Part shown: positions 26,354-34,500 of the stretch, one piece after another
Layout: the number at the start of each line of letters is the position of its first letter
How positions within the stretch are numbered: position 1 is the first letter of the stretch
Origin: Nostoc sp. UHCC 0302
GTDB lineage: Bacteria; Cyanobacteriota; Cyanobacteriia; Cyanobacteriales; Nostocaceae
Reading direction: 5' to 3'
Length of the DNA stretch: 64,000 nt
Assembly: GCF_038096175.1 (NCBI RefSeq)
Contig: NZ_CP151099.1
Coordinates: 5,620,001-5,684,000, forward strand
The notes under the pieces: generated by a model
Seen by the model: the letters and a program-made list of their open reading frames with translations, nothing else
The model's database searches: none
What the model was told of the DNA's origin: nothing
Made by a program: the position numbers and the translations under genes

Positions 26354-26858
26354 TAATTATTGAACAGATATCGATAAAAATGTTTGTAGTTGCGCTTTAG
26401 CTCTAAAGTGTAACTACAATTCACTAATACCGTTTATCTGTGAAGCTGCATTATATTTACCCCCCGCCTTCGGTGTCCCCCCTTGGTAATACCAATTCAC
26501 GAAAATCTTGATAGATATACATTTCTCGTAGGGACACGGCAATGCCGTGTCTCTACCAAAGTATTTGTATCATTCTTAAAGTTAAATGGTATAAGGGGGA
26601 ACTACAGGGGGGTCGAATCAAGTGCATGTTTAAATAGAATTGGTATAAGCATATTTATTTATAAAATGATTATATAAAAACTGCTAAATTCAGATTTAAT
26701 CTAATACTTATTAATTACGAATTACAATAATATACCCTTTGGTAGAAGAAGAGTTGCACTTAAAAACGTAGGATACCTCTGAACCTTAGATTGCGTAGGT
26801 ACTTAACTCTATCTACACATTGCTAAGACTGCAAACAGAAGTTAAAGAGGGGATTTAT
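26354..26858. other. 505-bp spacer with an inserted MITE-like element
   Basis: It contains CCCCGCCTTCGG/CCCCCCTT G-C runs split by a MITE-like element at 26487-26594, followed by GGGGGAACTACAGGGGGG. The right half (26650-26858) is AT-rich and should hold the promoter of the secreted-protein gene. Confidence 0.6.
26487..26594. mobile_element. MITE-like element, related ends but different core
   Basis: It begins TAATACCAATTC, as the 24863 element does, and ends AAATGGTATAA. The core holds GACACGGCAATGCCGTGTC, an 8-bp-arm palindrome, instead of the GACGCGATGAATCGCGTC one. It sits inside a CCCCCCTTGG ... GGGGGG hairpin sequence, which looks like its insertion site. Confidence 0.65.
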
Positions 26859-27233
26859 ATGCAACGAATCTTATCAAATTTAAAGCAAGCACTACGTTCT
26901 AAAATTTTGGTTTTGGGTTTAATGATTTTCATTAGCGTATCAGGTTTAGGCATTTTTATTCAGCAGCCAAGTTACGCAACAACCCTTGAAGAACTAAAGC
27001 TAATACCTCCAGACTATAAACCAACTCCAGAAGAAAAAATTAACCGGGCTAACGAATTTGATCCGGGTGTCGGCATTCAAGAAGAAGATCGGCAAGAGGC
27101 TTACGAACAAGCGGTAAAAGATTCTAAAAATCTTGGAACTATAGAGAAGGCTTACGAAAGAAATTTAAAGGCTGAAGGAAATTCTGAGCCTAATTTAATA
27201 GATAAAGCTGTTGAGAAGGTAACAGGTAAGTAG
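26859..27233 (+). CDS. Small secreted or lumenal protein of unknown function
   Basis: A 124-residue protein with a clear signal peptide: a basic N-terminus (MQRILSNLKQALRSK), a hydrophobic core (ILVLGLMIFISVSGLGIF) and a cleavage-like SYA-T near residue 40. The mature part is short, charged and helical (PPDYKPTPEEKINRANEFDPGVG, then DRQEAYEQAVKD). I cannot name a family with confidence; similar small exported proteins occur in many cyanobacteria. ATG 26859 is preceded by GAGGGGA and fits the signal peptide better than the longer frame from 26820. Confidence 0.65.
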   Translation: MQRILSNLKQALRSKILVLGLMIFISVSGLGIFIQQPSYATTLEELKLIPPDYKPTPEEKINRANEFDPGVGIQEEDRQEAYEQAVKDSKNLGTIEKAYERNLKAEGNSEPNLIDKAVEKVTGK

Positions 27234-27254
27234 TAGACAAGAAATAATTCCCAA

Positions 27255-27362
27255 GTTATACCAATTTGAAAAAAGACTGCGACAAACAAACCATCTGTAG
27301 AGACGCCATGAATCGCCTCTTTACCCAAGGATGTGTTGCAATCATTAATTGAGATAGTATTA
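27255..27362. mobile_element. MITE-like element, copy 2 (inverted) of the 107-bp family
   Basis: It begins GTTATACCAATTTGAAAAAA and ends TTAATTGAGATAGTATTA, the reverse complement of the 24863-24969 element with a handful of differences (for example ACGCCATGAATCGCCTC for the internal palindrome). It lies between convergent genes. Confidence 0.8.
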
Positions 27363-27444
27363 GGAGTCATATTTTAGAATGAATTGGAGTTTAAACTCCT
27401 AACTAATTCAATTCTAAATTATGGCTCCTTTATGTTCTTAAAAT

Positions 27445-28743
27445 TTACTCAAACTCATCAATTGTAGCAGGAGAAGGAGATTTGCTGTATTTGGCAATGC
27501 TGCGCTCATACCACTTCATTAAAGGAGTTGCACTAATTCCATGTACAATTACAGAAACTACAATAGTAGTGTAAGTTATCCAAGATATTTGTTCGGCAGT
27601 TTCGCCTTCTAAGCCTTTACCAAACGCATAGGCAAGATAATATAAAGAGCCAACACCGCGGATTCCAAACCAACCAAATAACCAACGTGTTCCTGGATTC
27701 AAGGTACGGCGGTGAGAATATATAGGACGTTTTCCTATTGTACTAATCCAGACTCCTAGAGGTCGGATTACTAAAAATAATAAAATTATCACTAACAGAG
27801 ATTGAGGAGCATAGTTGAGCATTGGCTTGACTAATAATATCGACCCCAATAACAAAATTGTGCCGATTTCTAATAGCTTTTCCATTCGCTCTATAAATTC
27901 TAACTGTCCCAGTGGCTTATCAGGATTTCTGTAACTGCGTTGTACCACTAACCCAGCAACAAATACTGCTAAAAAGCCATAGCCATTAACAATTTCTGTC
28001 AAAGAATAAGTTACCAAAATCGTAGCGATCGCCACAAAGTCTTCCATCACCTCATCAGCTTTACGGTGTTTTTGAACTTTCTGATCAAGCCAAACTATTG
28101 CTTTAGCCACAATAAATCCCATGACAATCCCAGCAGCGATCGCCCAAATTAAATCAACTAAAACCCAACCTTTAAACCAATTACCCCAGTTATCATCTTT
28201 TAGGGCATAAATACCAAAATAAACGAAGGGAAAAGCTAAAGCATCATTTAACCCACCTTCAGAAGTTAAACCAAAGCGCAATTCATCTTTATCTTTTGTA
28301 TCTGTCAATTGAACTTCAGAAGCTAATACTGGATCAGTTGGGGCGAGGATTGCTCCTAATAATATCGCCTCACCCCAATTCATTCCTAAAAAGAATTTAC
28401 CTACAACAGCGAGTGCAAAAATTGAAATTGGCATTAAAAATCCGATGAGTCGCGCTGTAATTCCCCAGACTTCTAACCTTAAAGGACGAACAATTTTTAA
28501 ACCGCAGCCAAATACAGAAATAATTACTACAATTTCTGTGACTTTCTCCAGCAAATGAGCATTAAATACTTCATCTCGGCGTAATTGAATCAGCCCAAAG
28601 CCATAAGGCCCTAATAAAATCCCAACCACTAGATAGATAATTGCAAAAGAAAGAGGTAATCTAGAAATCCAGCCTGACCCTAATGTGACTGTGAGCAAAA
28701 GTATACCAATAACCAATAGGTCAATAATATAAATATCTACCAT
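27445..28743 (-). CDS. Cation:proton antiporter (CPA1/NhaP type)
   Basis: A 432-residue integral membrane protein with about 12 hydrophobic helices, from IYIIDLLVIGILLLTVTLGSG at the N-terminus. Family markers include LLGAILAPTDPVLASEVQL (the ion-binding region with the TDP motif of CPA1 exchangers) and RFGLTSEGGLNDALAFPFVYFG (with the ND-like pair). It is expected to exchange Na+ or K+ for H+ across the cytoplasmic or thylakoid membrane. The C-terminal cytoplasmic tail is short, so there is no regulatory domain. It converges with the secreted-protein gene and diverges from the second P450. Confidence 0.88.
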   Translation of the reverse strand: MVDIYIIDLLVIGILLLTVTLGSGWISRLPLSFAIIYLVVGILLGPYGFGLIQLRRDEVFNAHLLEKVTEIVVIISVFGCGLKIVRPLRLEVWGITARLIGFLMPISIFALAVVGKFFLGMNWGEAILLGAILAPTDPVLASEVQLTDTKDKDELRFGLTSEGGLNDALAFPFVYFGIYALKDDNWGNWFKGWVLVDLIWAIAAGIVMGFIVAKAIVWLDQKVQKHRKADEVMEDFVAIATILVTYSLTEIVNGYGFLAVFVAGLVVQRSYRNPDKPLGQLEFIERMEKLLEIGTILLLGSILLVKPMLNYAPQSLLVIILLFLVIRPLGVWISTIGKRPIYSHRRTLNPGTRWLFGWFGIRGVGSLYYLAYAFGKGLEGETAEQISWITYTTIVVSVIVHGISATPLMKWYERSIAKYSKSPSPATIDEFE

Positions 28744-28898
28744 AGCAATTTAGATTCAAAATATATTTGTTTCGCTAGTCAAGTGTAGTTGCGATCACTT
28801 TTGTATCTAAATTACCCAAAGGCAGATTTACTTAAAATATTTCACTTTCTTTTCTATGCTATAAGTTAGTGGAAATAGCGATTATAAAAGTATTTGTT

Positions 28899-30266
28899 AT
28901 GAAACTGCCAGAAAGTCCACAAATGCCTAAATTTATACAGTTGATTCAGTGGGTATTTAACCCATTGCAACTGATGGAAACTTCTGCAAAAGAACACGGC
29001 GACTGTTTTACACTATGGCTAACAGGCAATAGCCCACTGGTGTTTATTAGCAACCCTAAAGGAATACAAGAAATTTTTACAGCTCCACAAGAGCAAATAG
29101 ACGCTAGAGGGTCAAGTCAGCTTTTACAACCTCTGTTAGGAGAAAACTCTTTATTATTGCTAGATGGCACATCTCACCAACGCCAACGGCGATTGTTAAC
29201 TCCACCTTTTCATGGCGATCGCATGAAAGCCTACGGACAAATTATTGCTAATATTACCACTCAAGCTATCAGTAATTGGAAAATTGGTGAAGCTTTTTCA
29301 GTTCGTGACTCCATGCAACAAATCTCCCTAAAAGTGATTTTACAAGCAGTGTTTGGTTTGCATGAAGGAGAACGTTTTAACCAATTGCAAAAACTTTTAC
29401 CTTCTGTCCTCGATTTATCTGGTTCTCCCTTGCGTTCTGTTATGGTATTTTTCCCCGCGCTGCAAGTAGATTTAGGCGCGTGGAGTCCTTGGGGAAAATT
29501 CTTGCGGCAAATACAGCAAATTAATCAACTTCTCTATGCTGAGATTCAAGAACGCAGAGATAATCCTGATTCTTCCCGTAGCGATATTCTCTCATTGATG
29601 ATGTCGGCGCGTGATGAAAATGGTGAACCGATGACTGATCCTGAATTGCGTGATGAGTTGATGACTCTGTTAGTCGCTGGTCACGAAACTACAGCTTCAG
29701 CGCTAACATGGGCTTTATACTGGATTCACCATCTGCCAGAAGTTCGCCAAAAGCTATTAGCAGAGTTAGATAATATTGGTGAAAATCCTGATTGGAATGA
29801 AGTTTTTCGTTTGCCTTATTTAACAGCTGTTTGTCAAGAGACATTACGCATTTATCCCATCGCGATGTTAGGCTTACCGCGTGTAGTTAAGTCACCAATA
29901 GAAATCACGGGTTATCAATTTGAGCCTGGGACAGTGCTTTCTCCTTGTATATATTTAGTTCATCACCGTCCTGATTTATATCCAGAACCAAAACAGTTTA
30001 AGCCAGAACGCTTTTTAGAACGCCAATATTCTCAATATGAATATTTCCCCTTTGGTGGTAGTAATCGTCGCTGTCTTGGTATGGCGTTTGCTTTATTTGA
30101 AATGAAACTGGTATTGGCGACGGTGTTGTCACAGATGGATTTAGCATTAGTTGATAATTATCCTGTTAAACCTACACGTCGCGGTATTACGTTAGCGCCT
30201 TCTGGCGGTAAATGGTTAATTGCAACTAGTCAGCGGCAAAAGGTGAAAGTGCCTGTTGAGGTGTAA
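28899..30266 (+). CDS. Cytochrome P450, CYP110-like (second copy)
   Basis: A 455-residue P450, a clear paralog of the one at 17891-19246: same N-terminal layout, HQRQRRLLTPPFHGDRM, I-helix LLVAGHETTASALTW (here the canonical AGHETT), ExxR as CQETLRIYP, FKPERFLE and the heme loop FGGSNRRCLGMAFALFEMKLVLA. It is probably a fatty-acid or terpenoid hydroxylase. The frame continues upstream to a GTG at 28869, but ATG 28899 matches the start of the paralog. It is divergent from the antiporter gene. The redox partner is not encoded nearby. Confidence 0.92.
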   Translation: MKLPESPQMPKFIQLIQWVFNPLQLMETSAKEHGDCFTLWLTGNSPLVFISNPKGIQEIFTAPQEQIDARGSSQLLQPLLGENSLLLLDGTSHQRQRRLLTPPFHGDRMKAYGQIIANITTQAISNWKIGEAFSVRDSMQQISLKVILQAVFGLHEGERFNQLQKLLPSVLDLSGSPLRSVMVFFPALQVDLGAWSPWGKFLRQIQQINQLLYAEIQERRDNPDSSRSDILSLMMSARDENGEPMTDPELRDELMTLLVAGHETTASALTWALYWIHHLPEVRQKLLAELDNIGENPDWNEVFRLPYLTAVCQETLRIYPIAMLGLPRVVKSPIEITGYQFEPGTVLSPCIYLVHHRPDLYPEPKQFKPERFLERQYSQYEYFPFGGSNRRCLGMAFALFEMKLVLATVLSQMDLALVDNYPVKPTRRGITLAPSGGKWLIATSQRQKVKVPVEV

Positions 30267-30347
30267 TTAAAATTGGCGATCGCTTTAGCAAAACTGAGAA
30301 ACTCGTCAGGCGATCGCATGAGAGAATTTGAGTAGAGTGCTATAGTT

Positions 30348-30719
30348 TCAAAGTTTTACCAGACCAAGGCTGATTTGAATTGCTCTATCTACCAGTTCTA
30401 CTGTTTCTTGGTGCAGAATTCCTAAGCGTTTGATCAGCCTTTGTTTGTCAATTGAACGAATTTGATTGAGCAGTATAACTGAATCAACTTGCAAACCACC
30501 TTCTGGTACTCTAATCAGCACTTCGGTAGGATACAAAGGTTCTGTAAACTTTGAGGTGATAGCAGCTACAACAGTAATCTGACTATATTCGTTAGAAATA
30601 TCATTTTGCAAGATTAAAGCTGGACGTGTCTTTTTTATTTCTGCACCGATAGTTGGATCGAAGTTAACTAAGTAAACTTCACCGCGTTTAGGGTAGTTTA
30701 CTTTTCGTTTTTGTGCCAC
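30348..30719 (-). CDS. mazF: MazF/PemK family mRNA interferase toxin
   Basis: A 123-residue toxin: YPKRGEVYLVNFDPTIGAEIKKTRPALILQND is the MazF signature with the conserved RPALI strand, and VVAAITSKF and GLQVDSVILLNQIRSIDKQRL follow. MazF cleaves single-stranded RNA at short sequence motifs. It starts with GTG at 30719 inside the 3' end of the antitoxin gene (22-bp overlap), so it is translationally coupled. The motif residues appear intact, so the toxin is presumably active. Confidence 0.9.
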   Translation of the reverse strand: MAQKRKVNYPKRGEVYLVNFDPTIGAEIKKTRPALILQNDISNEYSQITVVAAITSKFTEPLYPTEVLIRVPEGGLQVDSVILLNQIRSIDKQRLIKRLGILHQETVELVDRAIQISLGLVKL

Positions 30720-30967
30720 GCTTCTTCTTCCAGATCAAACCACTCTTCAACCAACCCCAAATCACGTTCCGCCCGTTGGATAGCTCCCTCTTTTAACTGT
30801 TCTCTAAGTTTTGCTAAAGCTTTCTCGGCAATATAATATTGTACAGCTTCGTTAATGAATCGACTGCGTTCGCCTAGCGTCTCCTCTGGAGAATCGCTTT
30901 TGTCAATGACTTGATCAATTAGTTCAATCGTCTCTTCTGGCAAAGTGATGTTGATTCGTCGATGCAT
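30698..30967 (-). CDS. RHH antitoxin (MazE-like) carrying an in-frame repeat
   Basis: An 89-residue antitoxin. RRINITLPEETIELIDQVIDK is the RHH strand and first helix, and RSRFINEAVQYYIAEKALAKL the second helix and dimer core; the acidic tail (DLGLVEEWFDLEEEAWH) should bind MazF. Between the two RHH helices the residues SDSPEETLGE are encoded by GCGATTCTCCAGAGGAGACG, a sequence found in intergenic repeats at 31107-31131 and 31505-31528. Related antitoxins normally pass directly from the first helix through a short G-(D/N)-RSRF turn, so this insertion lengthens the turn by about ten residues. It may still fold; the toxin partner is intact. Confidence 0.85.
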   Translation of the reverse strand: MHRRINITLPEETIELIDQVIDKSDSPEETLGERSRFINEAVQYYIAEKALAKLREQLKEGAIQRAERDLGLVEEWFDLEEEAWHKNEK

Positions 30968-31039
30968 GATTTATTGCTTTATCTTGCACATCAATTTTAT
31001 TGTACACATCTAAAATTTGTATAATCGTGCTATGAAAAG

Positions 31040-31131
31040 CGATCGCTTTAGTAAAACTGAAAAACTCGTCAGGCGATCGCCTGAGATAATTTGAGTAGAG
31101 TGCGATCGCGTAGTGTCTCCTCTGGAGAATC
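31040..31131. repeat. HIP1-rich dispersed repeat, copy 2
   Basis: GCGATCGCTTTAGTAAAACTGAAAAACTCGTCAGGCGATCGC followed by GAGATAATTTGAGTAGAGTG and the CTCCTCTGGAGAATCGCC palindrome. Related stretches are at 30286-30345 (copy 1) and 31444-31530 (copy 3), so the MazF module is surrounded by them. Confidence 0.75.
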
Positions 31132-31260
31132 GCCAGCCTTTTGCCAGCCACGAATTACCCCCCTTAATCCCCCCTTGTAAAGGGGGGAAACAGGAAATTT
31201 AGTTCCCTCCCCTTTATAAGGGGAGGGTTAGGGTGGGGTAAAACCTTGGTTAATCAGCTG

Positions 31261-31440
31261 TTGGTCACCAACATTACGATATTGGTCATCAACATTACAA
31301 TATTGGTCATCAACATTACAATATTGGTCATCAACATTACAATATTGGTCATCAACATTACGATGTTGGTCACCAACATTACGATATTAGTCATCAACAT
31401 TACGATGTTGGTCACCAACATTACGATATTGGTGACCAAC
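31261..31440. repeat. 21-bp tandem repeat array, about 8.5 units
   Basis: Units TTGGTCATCAACATTACAATA, with alternating ACC/ATC and CGATG/CAATA variants, run head to tail. Each unit contains GTTGGTCACCAAC-like inverted arms, so every junction can fold. The period is a multiple of three and free of stops on both strands. It lies between GC-run palindromes (31150-31235) and copy 3 of the HIP1-rich repeat. Confidence 0.9.
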
Positions 31441-31536
31441 GTCAAGCGATCGCCTCAGTTAATTTAAAGCGATCGCCTGAGAGAATTTGAGTAGAGTGCG
31501 ATCGCGCAGCGTCTCCTCTGGAGAATCGCTTGGCTT

Positions 31537-34500
31537 TTACTTGATATCATCGCAGAGATGCTTGTCGCGATTGGTCAAATTCGGGTTATTCTGCAAATAA
31601 TCATGCAGCCAATTGCAACCCCGCACCAACAATTGGTCTAAATTCTCCACAGGCCACAACCGCGCTGTCTTGTCAGCTGATGCCGTGGCGATGGTTTTGC
31701 CGTCCGGGCTGAAACTCACACTATAGATAACGCCTTGATGCCCTTTGAATTCTTGCAGCAACTGCCCGTTGAGCGTCCACAACCGCGCTGTGTTGTCTAA
31801 TGATGCTGTGGCAATGGTTTTGCCGTCCGGGCTGAAACTCACACCCCAAACACTGCCCTGATGCCCTTTAAATTCTTGGAGCAACTGCCCATTGAGCGTC
31901 CACAACCGTGCTGTGTTGTCAGCTGATGCCGTGGCGATGGTTTTGCCGTCCGGGCTGAAACTCACACTTAAGACACCGCCTTGATACCCTTTGAATTCTT
32001 GGAGCAGTTGCCCTTGCAAGTTCCACAACCGCGCTGTGTTGTCATCTGATGCCGTGGCGATGGTTTTGCCGTCCCGGCTGAAACTCACACTTAAGACAAA
32101 GCCTTGATGCCCTTTGAATTCTTGGAGCAGTTGCCCTTGCAAGTTCCACAACCGCGCTGTGTTGTCAGATGATGCCGTGGCGATGGTTTTGCCGTCCGGG
32201 CTGAAACTCACACTATAGACACTGCCTTGATGCCCTTTGAATTCTTGGAGCAACTGCCCTTGCAAGTTCCACAACCGCGCTGTGTTGTCAGATGATGCCG
32301 TGGCGATGGTTTTGCCGTCTGGGCTGAAACTCACACCCCAGACACCGCCTTGATGCCCTTTGAATTCTTGGAGCAACTGCCCTTGCAAGTTCCACAACCG
32401 CGCTGTGTTGTCAGATGATGCCGTGGCGATGGTTTTGCCGTCCCGGCTGAAACTCACACTTAAGACCGTGCTTTGATGCCCTTTGAATTCTTGGAGCAAC
32501 TGCCCTTGCAAGTTCCACAACCGCGCTGTCTTGTCATTTGATGCCGTGGCGATGGTTTTGCCGTCCCGGCTGAAACTCACACTTAAGACACTGCCTTGAT
32601 GCCCTTTGAATTCTTGGAGCAACTGCCCTTGCAAGTTCCACAACCGCGCTGTGTTGTCAGATGATGCCGTGGCGATGGTTTTGCCGTCCCGGCTGAAACT
32701 CACACTTAAGACCGTGCTTTGATGCCCTTTGAATTCTTGGAGCAACTGCCCTTGCAAGTTCCACAACCGCGCTGTCTTGTCATCTGATGCCGTGGCGATG
32801 GTTTTGCCGTCCGGGCTGAAACTCACACTATAGACTGTGCTTTGATGCCCTTTGAATTCTTGGAGCAACTGCCCTTGCAAGTTCCACAACCGCGCTGTGT
32901 TGTCATCTGATGCCGTGGCGATGGTTTTGCCGTCTGGGCTGAAACTCACACCCCAGACACCGCCTTGATGCCCTTTGAATTCTTGGAGCAACTGCCCTTG
33001 CAAGTTCCACAACCGCGCTGTGTTGTCAGATGATGCCGTGGCGATGGTTTTGCCGTCTGGGCTGAAACTCACACCCCAGACACCGCCTTGATGCCCTTTG
33101 AATTCTTGGAGCAACTGCCCTTGCAAGTTCCACAACCGCGCTGTGTTGTCATTTGATGCCGTGGCGATGGTTTTGCCGTCCGGGCTGAAACTCACACTAT
33201 AGACTGTGCTTTGATGCCCTTTGAATTCTTGGAGCAACTGCCCTTGCAAGTTCCACAACCGCGCTGTGTTGTCATCTGATGCCGTGGCGATGGTTTTGCC
33301 GTCCGGGCTGAAACTCACACTTCTGACAGTGTTTTGATGCCCTTGAAACTGGTTACGTTCTTTAATTTTATTGAGAATACTATCCAAAGCATAAATCGGG
33401 CTGATAGCTGGATATTTTTCTAAAGGGCGACCATCTTTTACCAAAGTTTTCAACTCTTTCCCACTCTGCATTACTGCTGCCAGCGATTCTAACTCGCCGG
33501 CATACTCAAACTGTCTTAAAGCATTAACACCTGCCCGTTCTAATTCTGTTCCCTTTTGTGCTTCTTTTTGTGCTGTTTCTGCTGCACGTCTATCTCTATC
33601 TGCTTTTGTCAAAGCTGCTTGTGCTTGACTCAAAATAATTTGAGCCTGTTTTGCTTTATCCTCTGCTTCTTGTTGTTGTGTTTTTGCTTGTTGTGATTTA
33701 GCTTCAGCAGTTTTTACCTGTTGGCTAATTGTTTCAATTCTTGCTTCTGCCTTGCTACTTTTATCTTGTAATTTTACTGCTTGTTGATTTACCTGAACTA
33801 ATTGTGCTTTAGCATTTTGCAGGTTTTGGTTAGCTTGTTGAGCTTCTATTTGTGCAGCTTGCTGATTTTTTTGCGCTGCTTGAAACTTTTGCTCAGCATC
33901 TTTCTTTTTAGCTTCTAATGCTTGCGCTTTCTTCTGGATTTCTAGCTGTTGTTTTTGCGTAGCTTGCAAGCGTTGAGTTACTTGATTGTAGTTGACTTCA
34001 GCCGTTGTAAATTTCTTTTCTGCCTGTTCTTTTTTGTTACCAGCATCTTTAGCAACTTGAATTTGACCCCACGCATATAAAGATGATACACCCGCCAATA
34101 ATAATAGACACACCGCTAAACCAGAACTTACCGCCAATCGCTTGCGTCCCTCTTGAATTTGCTGGTCAGCTTTGCGTTTAGCATCAGCTAATATCTGCCT
34201 TGCCTCTTGTTCACGCTTTAGTTCCGCTTCTGTTAGCTTCTGCTGTTCCCTAACTTTTTCCAATTCTGCTAATAACTCACTTCCCTGCTGTTGGCGAATA
34301 AAAGATACTAAATAATCATGCACCAATTGATAACGGTCAGCCGGCGATTCTGGTAACAGCAATACTAACCTTGATGCCACAAAAATCTCTAAAACCAAAT
34401 CTAGTTTGTCAACTTCTGTTGCCAAATCTGCTGCTAACTCAGCACGAGTCTTCAGGGGACGAGTACCGTTTTCATCTGTGAGTAAATATAAAACCAGTCG

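Noticed and set aside
30924-31151. 75-codon minus-strand frame overlapping the antitoxin start
   Set aside because: It lies in the HIP1-rich repeat and overlaps a supported gene; no family.
31246-31467. Open frames on both strands across the 21-bp array
   Set aside because: They arise because the period is divisible by three; the peptides are low-complexity NITILVI-like repeats with no ribosome binding site.
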